Shown here: in pieces, positions 44,801-52,289 of the stretch
Position numbering within the stretch: the stretch's first letter is position 1
How the letters are laid out: each line of letters starts with the position of its first letter
Origin: Micrasema longulum
Taxonomy: Eukaryota > Arthropoda > Insecta > Trichoptera > Brachycentridae
Direction: 5' to 3'
DNA length: 64,000 nucleotides
Assembly: GCA_022494885.1 (NCBI GenBank)
Contig: JAGVSM010003803.1
Location: 115,461 to 179,460, forward strand
The notes under the pieces: generated by a model
Databases searched by the model: none
What the model was told of the DNA's origin: nothing
What the model saw: the letters and a program-made list of their open reading frames with translations, nothing else
Program-made: the position numbers and the translations under genes

Positions 44801-46277
44801 AAAATGCCTATACTTTCATATCCTCTTCTCGAAAATGATTTTATAATCTACAATATTTTGAGTTTGTCCAAATTTTTATTCGAGAGTTTGTCCAAAAAAG
44901 CGTTGACTTAGAGATTAGGTACACACGCGTTAACTTATGACTGCGATAACTTAAGCATATTCATTATTGTTCATTGTGATCGCTCAAATGCTTAGCATGT
45001 TTTTAAGCACGTCGATAGTAATTTGTTATTGAACTACTGGTGAAGCTGGCGGTCATGAGACGCTGGCAGAGCTAGCTTGGAGCTGGCGGTCTAAATAGAC
45101 TATGGCACAGTTCGCTTGATGAAATATTTGTCAAACACTTCACTTGGTTGATGTTCGATTAGTACTGCAGTTGTGATGTTGTTACCGGCACTCACACGTA
45201 GAATTATTGTTGCGTGGAGTGCGCTAGGAAATGGGAAGGACAGGTAGGTATGTAGACTTAGTTTAGCGTTGGTCCAAACACCTTCCACGTAACAAAAATG
45301 ATCTAGATATGCTGCAATTAACGTGAAAATGCAGTGCCCTATGCACCCCTAGGTGTAAAAAAAATGACATTCGACAATATTTTGAGTTTATCCAAATGTT
45401 TGTAGACAAGGACTAGATTCAACTCCCTGGGGAGCTGTTAACATTAACATATTACAACAGAGATGAAGAACATTTTAAAGAATGCAATATAGAAGTCTAG
45501 GCATCTACAAGGCTTATGACCTGTCATTGGCTGGTTTGAGTGACCACTTTACACGCTGTGTAATATTCACTATTCTAAATAAATTCCAAATAAAAATTTC
45601 AGGCGTTGCCTTGTATGTAGGGAAGATTATTCAATTAGATGAATCTCACTCGTATTAAAAAAGGTTTCAGCTCTTTAACTTCACAAACATCAACAGATGA
45701 AAGAATTGAAGTAATATAGATATTCAAATATGGGCAGAATGGTGAATGTTGGAATGTTGTCTAGGCATCTACAGGGCTTATGACATGTCATTGGCTGGTT
45801 TGAGTGGCAACTTTACAGACTTTGTAACATTCTATGCATCTACATATTGCCTTCTTTAAAATGTTCTTCATCTCTGTTGTAATATGTTAATATGACTATG
45901 ATTTTTGTTATTATTTTGGCTTCATTTTTAAGACAATCACTTCAATGGCTCAGTACAATAAGTATTCCGACACGTCTTGCAACTACAAAGCACATGGACG
46001 GTGTGAAATTTAACCCCCATTTAACTGATTAAAAATGACATTAGTAAATAAACAAAAAAAACGAAACTGTCAGGGCCGACTCACTTTGAAGAGGCTCCGG
46101 GTGGAGGCCCCTCTTGCCGAAGCCGCGCGCGGTCATCATCTCGGTGTTCTTGAAGCCCCTGGTGGCGCGGGGCTGCTTGGCCCTCGGGAGGGCGCGCGCC
46201 CCCGCCTCGGCCCCCAAGCCCAGCGCCAGCCACAGGGTCACTCCGGCCATGGCGACGTGCATGGACAGCCTCATTGT
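32407..46277 (-). CDS. AT: Allatotropin precursor, four coding exons (139 aa)
   Basis: Joining exons 46277-46085, 40025-39929, 36741-36654 and 32451-32407 gives one open frame of 139 codons from ATG (46274) to TGA (32409-32407). Seen: hydrophobic signal peptide (about residues 1-27), then [13 protein letters not shown] at residues 40-52 followed by GKR (amidation glycine plus dibasic site), then an acidic tail with [14 protein letters not shown] (98-111) and [15 protein letters not shown] (121-135). All introns are GT-AG and the phases agree. Family knowledge: Manduca allatotropin is [18 protein letters not shown] and its precursor carries the same kind of C-terminal tail; the peptide is secreted, acts on a receptor related to orexin receptors, stimulates juvenile hormone synthesis in moths and acts on heart and gut. 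The precursor length is normal for the family. Inferred: an intact, functional gene. The first coding exon begins with an acceptor, so a 5' UTR exon lies further right and was not found. Confidence 0.93.
32555..32860 (-). mobile_element. L2-like LINE 3' end (intron 3 of allatotropin)
   Basis: Minus frame reads [40 protein letters not shown] and THLFSKSFE then stop: the classic CR1/L2 C-terminal motif. A 3' UTR with GTAGAGCACCCTTGAGGTAT and 'cgaaaatggtgctatttatcc' follows. Confidence 0.85.
33163..33425. repeat. Penelope-type inverted pair with hammerhead-like motifs
   Basis: The arm at 33163-33240 is an imperfect reverse complement of 33340-33420. Each arm carries a hammerhead-like core: minus 33203-33163 has CTGACGA, a 5-bp stem around GGGTAC, GAAAC and GTA/GAC; plus 33371-33415 has CTGATGA, stem GAGAC/GTCTC, AAAAC, CGGTA/GAC. 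A third copy is at 61466-61512 (minus). Confidence 0.5.
33540..33770 (+). mobile_element. LINE C-terminal fragment
   Basis: Reads [40 protein letters not shown] and [15 protein letters not shown] to a stop at 33757, like the final 'Y.YRGI..FNEL' segment of LINE RT proteins. Confidence 0.55.
33771..34904. other. Intron 3 DNA without recognised gene
   Basis: AT-rich. GC-richer patches near 34080-34150 and 34265-34330 were checked and no domain or tRNA box was found. Confidence 0.3.
34905..35302 (-). repeat. R1 repeat, longest continuous copy
   Basis: Runs from AACAACAGGGATGGAGAATA through 'gtctaggcatttaaagggcttatgacctgtcattggctggtt', CATTCACCATTTTGCCTATG, 'gagctgaaacctttattgttgtgaagagattcatctgac', TTCTTCTTGGACCAGTTAG, TTTGAGTTTGTCCAAATG and ACCCCCTCGGGAGTCATTAA to a second ACAACAGGGATGG. 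It gives the unit length as about 380-450 bp. Confidence 0.7.
35303..35560 (+). mobile_element. Mariner fragment inside R1
   Basis: Matches 25335-25590 step by step (TTTCGCGGGTTCGAAGAGTT, 'ctgtggcagccgcgaagg', AAAATGTTAACAAAGACATA). It has no terminal repeat and is flanked by R1 on both sides. Confidence 0.7.
35562..36215. repeat. R1 repeats, tandem and inverted, with a GA microsatellite
   Basis: Three R1 pieces with blocks AAAGGTTTCAGCTCTTTCAC, CAGTGTGCAAAGTGGCCACT and 'aaccagccaatgacaggtcataagccctgtaa'. Around 35830-35920 the sequence folds back ('cctatattgttgtgaag' against 'cttcacaacattattgtagcc') with (GA)n at the turn. Confidence 0.65.
35862..35889. repeat. (GA)n microsatellite
   Basis: About 14 AG/GA units, uninterrupted, at the centre of an R1 foldback. 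Confidence 0.9.
36654..36741 (-). CDS. AT: Allatotropin coding exon 3
   Basis: 88 nt between acceptor TATTTTTAG and donor GTAAAT. One leading base completes Asn96, then 29 codons give residues 97-125, starting [18 protein letters not shown] and ending VDINQ. The corresponding moth segment reads PLDWFVNEMLNNP, so this is the most conserved part of the tail. The exon ends inside the EF-hand-like loop. Confidence 0.92.
36880..37240. repeat. Penelope-terminal-type repeat, two copies in inverted order
   Basis: 36880-36985 is a reverse copy of 2145-2215 (CCAGTGACCGGTTTCATCGC, 'tttcgcaacatcttcgagactggtatc'). 37128-37235 is a forward copy of the adjoining part (GATATTCCAAATTTGTGGAT). Confidence 0.5.
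37241..37969. other. Intron 2 DNA of allatotropin, weak coding-like stretch
   Basis: The minus frame 37474-37217 is less AT-rich than its surroundings but matches nothing I recognise. 37500-37660 has an (ATTT)n start and GC-richer body like a LINE 3' UTR in reverse. Confidence 0.3.
37970..38575 (-). repeat. Reverse copy of the 7.3-kb LTR-like repeat
   Basis: In reverse it carries GTGGCTGGTGTTTGTGAGAA, 'gtcggttattgac', GTATAAGAGAGAGCACG and 'ttaactcttgtttagctgtgatgtca', in the same order as 7270-7660. It is broken by (AT)n and other AT-rich sequence. Confidence 0.5.
38331..38352. repeat. (AT)n microsatellite
   Basis: Eleven uninterrupted AT units. Confidence 0.9.
38610..39327 (+). mobile_element. 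CR1-like LINE (18.6-kb family), left part
   Basis: Reads [56 protein letters not shown] and [20 protein letters not shown] in broken frames. Interrupted at 39335 by an L2-like LINE and resumed at 39788. Confidence 0.75.
39335..39787 (-). mobile_element. L2-like LINE insertion with 7-bp target duplication
   Basis: Minus frame reads [40 protein letters not shown] and KYHFFRLS (L2/CR1 C-terminal motif), then the 3' UTR 'gtaaagcgcccttgaggtgat' and (ATT)n tail. CAATGTA occurs at both sides (39328-39334 and 39788-39794). Confidence 0.85.
39788..39905 (+). mobile_element. CR1-like LINE (18.6-kb family), 3' end
   Basis: ACTTGTAATTTTCTCAAACT, 'taggaagaaattgccttaaggcaat' and GTGCCCGCCCTTATATGTAT match 19450-19560. 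It ends about 25 nt from the donor of allatotropin exon 2. Confidence 0.8.
39929..40025 (-). CDS. AT: Allatotropin coding exon 2
   Basis: 97 nt between acceptor TTTTTACAG and donor GTAAGC. It is read with two leading bases (CT completing ACT, Thr64) and two trailing bases (AA of Asn96). It codes residues 65-95 including [18 protein letters not shown], the acidic linker after the peptide. An ATG inside it is in frame but is not the start, because the frame continues from the peptide exon. Confidence 0.9.
40205..40325 (+). mobile_element. LINE 3' UTR fragment (42/62-kb family)
   Basis: 'cgatgacgatctttcggttttattcc' and CTGGCGATACGGTCTCCTG match 42600-42690. Confidence 0.6.
40621..40720 (+). mobile_element. 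SINE A, 3' fragment
   Basis: 'gatcatctttcttttatgtaacaaaa', TACGCTGCGATTGATGTATC and TGCACCATTAGGTGTGG without the tRNA head. Confidence 0.65.
40755..41001. mobile_element. Small inverted-repeat element (MITE-like, about 245 bp)
   Basis: The left end starting ACCTCAGAGGCAGACGGATG is mirrored by the right end ...CCGTCTGCCTCTGAGGT over 27 bp with one mismatch. The flanks TGTA / TGCA might be an imperfect 4-bp duplication. The interior is AT-rich and noncoding. Confidence 0.75.
41325..41400 (-). mobile_element. SINE A, degraded 3' fragment
   Basis: 'catcatcattacggt' followed by 'cggcggtgcatagggcactgcatt' resembles the reverse of the family A tail. Confidence 0.4.
41487..42012 (+). repeat. R1 repeat, palindromic-tandem copy
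   Basis: Starts AACAAATTACAATAGGGATG, turns into the reverse end ('ctctccatcctcgttgtaatttgtt'), then a complete unit: CCTCCCGAGGGGGTGAAATC, 'acaaacatttggacaaact', AACTGGTCCAAGAAGAAGTT, AAAGGTTTCAGCTCTTTTAC, GTGTGTAAAGTGGCCACTTA, CATCCCTGTTGTAATTTGTT. The frame at 41617-41916 runs through most of it. Confidence 0.7.
42020..42722 (+). mobile_element. LINE 3' end (42/62-kb family)
   Basis: Reads [24 protein letters not shown] start, then [39 protein letters not shown] and [15 protein letters not shown], followed by a 3' UTR (CAAGTTGCCTCTTTTTTAAA ... 'ctggctggcgatagggtctcc'). It contains about 110 bp missing from the 62-kb copy. Confidence 0.78.
42723..43955. other. Unassigned intron 1 DNA of allatotropin
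   Basis: Includes three tandem 'taccttaag' units near 42909 and, at 43740-43800, a degraded SINE A-like piece (CCTGAAGCGTAAGGCTGGTC). No coding signal. Confidence 0.35.
43956..44570. mobile_element. Inverted-repeat DNA element (about 615 bp)
   Basis: The left end CCCTATAGCTCAATCACAAA and the right end (reverse CCCTGTAGCTCAATCACAAA) match over about 35 bp with four differences. The interior is noncoding. No convincing target duplication directly at the ends. Confidence 0.6.
44580..44890 (-). repeat. R1 repeat copy
   Basis: 'caacagggagggaatatgg', 'gacctgtcatcggctggtttaagtggcc', AAAGGTTTCAGCTCTTTTAC, 'ggtcttaagccctaaaaatgcctatactttcatatcc' in foldback order. Confidence 0.6.
44900..45037. repeat. 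Direct duplicate of the right end of the 44-kb element
   Basis: Matches 44422-44565 nearly base for base (GCGTTGACTTAGAGATTA, 'gactgcgataacttaagca', TTCATTGTGATCGCTCAAAT). R1 sequence lies between the two copies. Confidence 0.75.
45290..45366 (+). mobile_element. SINE A, 3' fragment
   Basis: AACAAAAATGATCTAGATAT and 'gcagtgccctatgcacccctaggtg' without a tRNA head. Confidence 0.65.
45372..45893. repeat. R1 repeat, foldback copy (second subfamily)
   Basis: Begins TTTTGAGTTTATCCAAATGT, ACTCCCTGGGGAGCTGTTAA and AACATATTACAACAGAGATG; ends with the inverse AATGTTCTTCATCTCTGTTG 'taatatgttaat'. The outer 100 bp are inverted around a middle carrying the 'ggtttcagctc' block. Confidence 0.7.
45910..46010 (-). 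repeat. Degraded L2-like 3' UTR piece
   Basis: 'aatcacttcaatggctcagtacaa' and 'cgtcttgcaactacaaagcacatggacgg' follow the order at 20380-20560. It ends about 75 nt from the donor of the allatotropin peptide exon. Confidence 0.4.
46085..46277 (-). CDS. AT: Allatotropin exon with start codon and mature peptide
   Basis: The acceptor CTATTCCAG lies directly before ACAATG, so three UTR bases precede the ATG at 46274-46272. The exon codes residues 1-63 plus one base and ends at CTTCAAA before donor GTGAGTC (46084 down). It holds the signal peptide, a basic spacer, the [13 protein letters not shown] peptide and GKR. N-terminal release is after the R of RATR, a single basic residue, as in moth precursors. 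The exon is very GC-rich, unlike the AT-rich DNA around it, which is why spurious opposite-strand frames appear here. Confidence 0.93.
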
Positions 46278-46384
46278 CTGGAATAGAGAATTAAAATAAT
46301 TATGACTGACGTAAGGGGTGGCTGACGTTTGTAAACACCAAACTGATAAAGGATTTTGGTAGACGATAAAATTTTATTATTATT

Positions 46385-46560
46385 CTTAAACATAACAAAC
46401 AAACCATCACTTCATTTCCTCGGAGGGGTACGCAGAGAGTAAAATAAGAGAGGATAGAACGCCACAGTTCTTTGTCGTTGCGTGCAGACCTCGCTTTCTC
46501 TTCATTCATACATCTTCTTATGCACGCACGATTATTCCGAATTTTGACTAAAATAATTTG
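46385..46560 (-). mobile_element. LINE copy (26-kb family), 3' end
   Basis: Minus frame reads RNNRACIRRCMNEEKARSAR and WRSILSYFTL, matching RNNRRACMRRCMNVKEAKEV of the 26-kb element, then the 'cctcggaggggta' 3' end. It lies about 110 nt upstream of the allatotropin start exon. Confidence 0.78.
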
Positions 46561-46600
46561 ACGAAGTAATAAAATATTTGAAAAAAAAATAACATTTATA

Positions 46601-46863
46601 ATCATTATCATTCCCTTTTCCTACCTAATGGTACATAGGGCACTGCATTGGTGCACTAATCGCGGCGTATCTTGATCATTTTTGTTACATGAAGGTAAGA
46701 TTATTAGTCTTACGATTTAGGTGCCAGTTCAGGGACTATGAAATATTCTTATGAGAAAACGCCCTTTAAAATAAACATTTCATGTCAACTATATCGGGAA
46801 TCGAACCCGAGACCTCTTGCATAGTAGGCAAACGCACTGACCATTACACCTCGAGGCCGACAC
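46601..46863 (-). mobile_element. tRNA-headed SINE, family A
   Basis: Minus: CGGCCTCGAGGTGTAATGGT, GGTCTCGGGTTCGATTCCCG, then the family body and GTGCCCTATGTACCATTAGG tail. Confidence 0.85.
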
Positions 46864-47359
46864 ATAATACAAAATACACGTACACAAATGATATGTTGCG
46901 TGATATGAATAAACTTAATATGTATGCATACATTCTAATATGTTTTTGCGTATATGAATTTATATATAGGTATGTATGAGAATATGTGTCTTGTGCCCCG
47001 ACACAACACAAATTTTCCATCGAGTCGGAGCAAGTTCACAGGCATGGTTGGTTCCTGATAGTGTCACTATAAATTGTGTCTCTACAGAGATGCACCCAAT
47101 GTATGTACAATGTTTTAAAAAAATAAAATCAAAAAATAAAATATTTGTTGAAGTTGGTCATGCCATGTCTTTCACAATCTTACTCATTTTCTGCATTCTT
47201 GCAACTTGCAACAAAAAAATATTTAAAATATACATACATTACAAACTAAAATGTAATACGTACATATTGTAAAAGACAAAAAATACATAAAGAGACTCTT
47301 GTCAAAATAGTTAGAGAATTCTGCTCCGGAAAACCCCTTCGGATACATGGAACAGATCA

Positions 47360-47826
47360 TCATCCGGAGCGAAACATCAGCAGTTCAGCATAGCGGTAGC
47401 TCTTCCAACATACGCTTCTGTAAATCGGAATATGAAACAATCTATGCTGACGCTGTCTTTGATAATTATCAGGAACATACAAACCAATGCTCATTATAAT
47501 CTCAGAATTATCGATCATACCGCGCAACAATCGATAAAAATGTGTAGTCAAATACACATTCCTTCTAGTCTTTAAACTTTTGTAGCGAAGCATACCCTGG
47601 AGAAATTCGGTCGGGTAGAGCCAATGATAATATCCACCCTCTCTCATGTAGAGATATCTCAGAAACTTCTTTTGGATTTTCTCTATCATAAGAGAGTATA
47701 TCAGTTCATATAGCCCCCAAATCATCAAGTCACTCTCGAGTTTTCTTCGCATCGAGTAGTTGTAAAGAGTTCTCAGTACGCGGGTATTTTCAAAAACCCT
47801 GGCAGTACGCAGAGCGAATCCTAATA
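47360..47826 (-). mobile_element. CR1/Jockey-like LINE, C-terminal part
   Basis: Minus frame reads GFALRTARVFENTRVLRTLY, SMRRKLESDLMIWGLYEL, KIQKKFLRYLYMREGGYYHW, LYPTEFLQGMLRYKSLKTRR and NYQRQRQHRLFHIPIYRSV. Same family as 5613-6321 and better preserved. Confidence 0.8.
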
Positions 47827-47945
47827 TCTAGAGAATGCCATGAAATGCTCTCTGAGCAGAAGTGCAAAACTGTGAGAGTGAAGTGATGCTTCGGAAAAAG
47901 TTATTATCTAAATCATTTAAATAAATCCGTAGCATGATAAAGTAA
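47827..47945 (+). mobile_element. L2-like LINE, left part
   Basis: Corresponds to the minus-strand sequence at 32671-32790 (GAAATGCTCTCTGAGCAGAA, 'aactgtgagagtgaagtgatg'), that is, the L2 C-terminal end in plus orientation. Its 3' UTR resumes at 48575. Confidence 0.65.
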
Positions 47946-47959
47946 ATTGTTTCACTTAA

Positions 47960-48530
47960 ATTCTTGCAAATCGGTACCTCAATGCTGAGAATCGTGATAA
48001 CCATGAACACTTCTGATTAGTCTGTTCAACTCCAGTCTGTCCTCAGCCCGACGTACTGACTCATCAAATTTTAGCCCCGTAGCCACCTTTATTTGGTCAG
48101 TCCATCTATATGGGATTCTGCTTCGGCTTCTCCTACCTTCAACTCGGCCAGACATTATTGCCTTTTCTAGATTGTCTGGCTCACGTCTAGCAATATGTCT
48201 AAAGAAAGACAGTATCTTTCTCAAACACACTACTGATATACGAGTTGTAATATGGAGCTCTTCCAGAATCGATGTACTCGTCTTTCTGGCTGTCCAAGGC
48301 ACTCGCAGCAGCCTTCTCCAACACCACATCTCGAATGCATCGATCCTTTTCTTCTCGTAGGCACGCATTGTCCACGTTTCAGCCCCATATAGGAAAACAG
48401 AGAATATAAGGGCTTCCATCAACCGCTTTTTTGTGTTTATTGATATACCTCGATCTCGCAAAATCTTCTCCAAACGGTTTATTGCTTCTTTGGCCATTTG
48501 AATCCTGCGACCAAATCTCATGTCTGCAAC
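47960..48530 (-). mobile_element. RTE-like LINE, C-terminal 180 residues without a break
   Basis: Open frame 48521-47979 reads MRFGRRIQMAKEAINRLEKI, GAETWTMRAYEKKRIDAFEM, WCWRRLLRVPWTARKTSTSI, RKILSFFRHIARREPDNLEK, GRVEGRRSRSRIPYRWTDQI and ends VHGYHDSQH. The best preserved RTE end in the window, inserted into an L2-like LINE. Confidence 0.85.
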
Positions 48531-48574
48531 TTCACTTTATCTAACTTAAATTACAAATTTAAAAAGTTTAAATT

Positions 48575-48680
48575 TTATTTATTTATTTATAGAATTGGTT
48601 TGTAAAGCACCCTTGAGGTATTATATTACGAAAATAGCGCTTTATGAATTTTCCTTTGTAATAATAATATAAGTGTGCAA
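48575..48680 (+). mobile_element. L2-like LINE 3' UTR, right part
   Basis: TTTGTAAAGCACCCTTGAGG, 'tattacgaaaatagcgcttta' and an (AAT)n end, as in the 32.6-kb copy. Separated from 47827-47945 by the RTE insertion. Confidence 0.65.
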
Positions 48681-49164
48681 GATATGTTTTAATTATTTAA
48701 TGGTATCGCTGAAATTCTAAGAACATCGCTAAAACTTTGGTGAAAATGAGTGAAACCTTTTTCAAATTAAATGGATATCTCAATCTACGTGAACTTAATC
48801 AACTTTACTCTCTTCATATCAGGTTTCTGCGATCAACTTTTAACTTGAAGCATTTGAGTGAAAAGTTCAAGTGGACACCCTTTAACTGCCCCATAAAATT
48901 CAAACTCCTATTTCTTAGTAATGTTATTAACTTCCAATTTGATGTTTAGCTGATGGATGTTAAAATCTTTTCAGAAACCTAATTAGTCGAATCTTCAAGG
49001 GGGAGTCTTAATAACACTTTTATGTACGTATTCATTAATAAAAACAAAAACACGGAGTTGCGTAAATATTGTGATGAATGCAGAATGCGTGGCTGAGCAT
49101 AAAAAGGAAGATGCGATGTTTTTTTTTGTTTTCATAAACCAATCATGTTTTTAAATCATTTTAC
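48681..49164. other. Unassigned DNA
   Basis: A 70-codon plus frame (48737-48949) has no recognisable domain; nothing else noted. Confidence 0.3.
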
Positions 49165-49530
49165 AAATTGACGCGTAATGTCGGATCCCCCCGACGTTGA
49201 CGCCAACCTGGGAGACAGCTTCCCTATCCTGAGCAGTGCGAAACAGCTACTCCACAGTTCTAATCTTGGTCCATGCTCGGATGTTTCCAGGAAAGCTGTT
49301 TTCTCCCAACTCTTCTGCGTCCCTCGATCTTCCCCTTCGCGACAAGCTGAAGTATGGCATATTTATCACCTCTCAACACATAGCCAAAATATGATATCTT
49401 ACGGAGCTTAACAGTGGTGAATAGTTCTCTATTAGTATTGGCTCTACGTAATACTTTATTGTTGGTTATTATATCAGTCCAAGATATTCTTAACATTCTA
49501 CGGTGAATCCACATTTCAAACGCTCCAAGG
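49165..49530 (-). mobile_element. RTE-like LINE 3' end
   Basis: Minus frame reads MWIHRRMLRISWTDIITNNK, VLRRANTNRELFTTVKLRKI, SYFGYVLRGDKYAILQLVAK and GKIEGRRRVGRKQLSW, then with a shift SSCFALLRIGKLSPRLASTS. The 49700-49960 segment duplicates its middle part. Confidence 0.8.
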
Positions 49531-49616
49531 CGGTTTATAATATTAACTTTAAGAACCGAAGCCTCTACACAGTGCAGTTAGACATACCATAAATATAAGA
49601 TTTGACCATTCGGTGT

Positions 49617-49690
49617 CTCAGCTTAAGGTTTATATTGGTGTACCAATGAAGTGCTTTTTGCACCATTAGATGCAGAAAAAGAATGGTGGC
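49617..49690 (+). mobile_element. SINE A, 3' fragment
   Basis: 'attggtgtaccaatgaagtgctttttgcaccattagatgcag' corresponds to the family A tail. Confidence 0.55.
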
Positions 49691-49699
49691 AGAAGTGGT

Positions 49700-49960
49700 A
49701 ACATACACGGTCAAAATATGAAATCTTACGGACCTTAACAGTGGTGAATAGTTCTCTATTAGTATTGGCTTTACGTATTAATTGTTGGTCCAATTTATTG
49801 GTCCAAGATATTCTTAACATTCTACGGTGGATAGACATTTCAAATGCTTCAAGGTAGTTTATACTTTAAAAGTCCACGCCTCTACACCGAACAGTAAGAC
49901 ATACCATGTTCACTCGTAACATGTCACTATTCATTGTCTCAGCTTTAGGTTTCAATATAT
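49700..49960 (-). mobile_element. Duplicate of the RTE-like fragment
   Basis: MSIHRRMLRISWTNKLDQQL and ANTNRELFTTVKVRKISYF repeat 49380-49520. The downstream 'cgcctctacaccgaacagtaagacataccat' repeats 49560-49600. Confidence 0.7.
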
Positions 49961-50489
49961 CTAATTAGGATAGCAATTTAATAATTATAATGGATTTTTG
50001 TAACTACATCATACAGGTAAATAAACATTTTTCGCTACAGTTTATGCAATTAAAATTTGATCATGAAGGAAAATGACATTTTTTTTTTATATTAGCCTTC
50101 CATATTATATGTCAAACTAAGTGAAAAAAGCAAAAGAGAAGTAGAGTTTATCTTTATTGATCATGTTTCCTTATCTGTCCTCTAGACCAGTACCATTATA
50201 ACTAACACCTTAGATATGTGGAATGACCACCCACTTATTCTGTTTTAGGTTGCACCACTGATTTATTTGTGTTTTTTTATATATATATTCTATGATAATA
50301 TTGTGAATAATACTCTATTTATATTATGATATATACGTTTGATATTACCCTTGGATGGGAGAACTGCTCTCCCGAGAGTAAAGTTTTGTTATTTTAGGAT
50401 AGTATAACGTGGAACACTAAAAACAATGTTATTATTTTTATAACGAGATAATAAGAAAAATAAGAAGCTGGACCCCTCAACTCTGGAAT
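49961..50489. other. Unassigned AT-rich DNA
   Basis: No feature recognised. Confidence 0.3.
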
Positions 50490-50750
50490 GACCGTTATTT
50501 GAATGAAACTACAGGACATGATAGTAAAACATGACACTAAAGACTGTCCCACACTCACAAGACAATATTAAAAACTAAGGGTTCCCTGGTCGTTCCTCGA
50601 ATCACAAATTACATCGGAGAACGAATATGCAATTGGATTATTCCAAGGTGGTTTAATGATCTCCCGCGAACTATCATAAACTTGGAAGATCTTCAATTTC
50701 AAATAAAAAAGAACTGAAGAAATATTTACTTAATACTTTAAAATGACTGT
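50490..50750 (+). mobile_element. LINE C-terminal fragment
   Basis: Reads LKTKGSLVVPRITNYIGERI and WIIPRWFNDLPRTIINLEDL (the 'W..LP..I....L..F' CR1-type end) then FQIKKN. Confidence 0.6.
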
Positions 50751-51570
50751 TAAAGGGTAATAAATAAACATATGTAATATAAACGTGTGTGAAATAAACC
50801 TGTCTTCAAATAAATGTATCCCACTGAAAAGTCTTTAGACTCAGTGGATGATTACCCTTTCCCTTAGTGTCTTAAAAACTTCCGCGCATTACGGTGCTGT
50901 GTAGTCACTACACATGCAAAAAATGAGAGATTTTAAATCGGAATAGTGTATTATTCATCGGCAATTGCTTCAGTCATTTATATTTGAAGTCTTAAGTAAT
51001 GATATTTTTAATATAATTGCTAAAAACATGAAAAAAAAACATTAATTTATGCTCTCAGTGCGGGCAAAAGAACCACCCCCAACGAAACCCGGGTAGCTAC
51101 TAACGCAGCTAACGGGCGTCAGGGCAAAGTATAAGAAAATTTGCTGTTTGTGCATGTGACGCATGAAAATTGTCCTTCTCGCTTCCAAATAAACCCGTAT
51201 TATCGAAAGTTGGACTTAAAAGGTGTGCTAGGAAATTATATATTAGGATTACTTTTTTACTACGAACGCAACATGCGACACATAGGTAAATTTTCTATTG
51301 TATTGGTGATATCTCCGATTTTTGACAAAACTCTTTTCATATTCCCAATAACCATTAATTATTTAATAAAAAATAACATATTTACCGATAAGTAAATGTA
51401 AAACGAAGGAATACCGAAAATCTCAACCCATCATTGATTATATTAATGGAGATATTAAAATTATTAGATGCAATGTGTACTAGCTACACATCACCGGGAA
51501 GGGAGAGTTAATTACAATATGTTTCCAAAAATACTAAATGAACGCTGTTCTGCACCACTGAAACTATAAA
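50751..51570. other. Unassigned DNA
   Basis: A GC-richer patch at 51050-51125 (GAAACCCGGGTAGCTACTAA) shows no recognisable feature. Confidence 0.3.
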
Positions 51571-52014
51571 ATGTTTTTTATTGCTATTTGCCATGCCCCT
51601 GATTTCAGAAGAATACATAATGTTAGCTTAGAACTAACCCAAATCCTCACTGATCACGGCGGGTTCATGAAATACCCGCATCGCTTTAAGCTGTCCGAGA
51701 TTGACATCTGCCCATGCGACGATAAAACTCCCCAAGATGTCCCTCACCAGTTGATACTTTGCCTCTTTTTCAGCTTTCACCGACAACAGCTGGAGGCACG
51801 ATGCAGGAATCAGAGTGAAGACCTATTCTACATCGGATTAGTGATTCATAAAGAACTCACACGAGAGGTAGTATCTTACATGATCAAGTTAGTAAAGGGT
51901 ATTGGTAAAATAAACCAAATTTGGGCACGAAATGGCGAACACTCTTCTAGTGGTATGGACGGCCTGTTGATGACAGTCAGTTTTACAAAAGAGAAGTGGT
52001 ATCCTCTTCACTAG
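51571..52014 (+). mobile_element. R1-clade-like non-LTR element, C-terminal zinc-knuckle region
   Basis: 147-codon frame reading LELTQILTDHGGFMKYPHRF, CPCDDKTPQDVPHQLILC and FHRQQLEARCRNQ. This follows the C-terminal pattern 'LTGHG.F..YL.RF.....P.C.CG....T..H....C......R..L' of R1-like elements. It is separate from the repeat family called R1 elsewhere here. No reverse transcriptase precedes it. Confidence 0.65.
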
Positions 52015-52289
52015 AGCAAATGCTGAGATGCTCCTGATTGGCCCACTGTAGAATATCCCTGATCCCAATACTCAAAGATAACGTACAAGCTTAATAAAAA
52101 AACGGAAAATTATTCTTCTTCTTCAGCCTTATTCTCTAGATAAAGGCCTCTTCCAAAAACAGAAATGAAAAATAAGTCTTGTACATTATTATGCTTTTTA
52201 GCAAGGCAAATAATAATGCAACTAATGTCTAAAAAAATATCAAAAATAATAATTCCCATGTCAAGGATATTTATCGTAACACAAAAATA

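Noticed and set aside
46035..46299. Long GC-rich open frames on the plus strand
   Set aside because: They are the reverse complement of the allatotropin peptide exon and show no domain; the minus-strand reading has signal peptide, hormone and splice sites.
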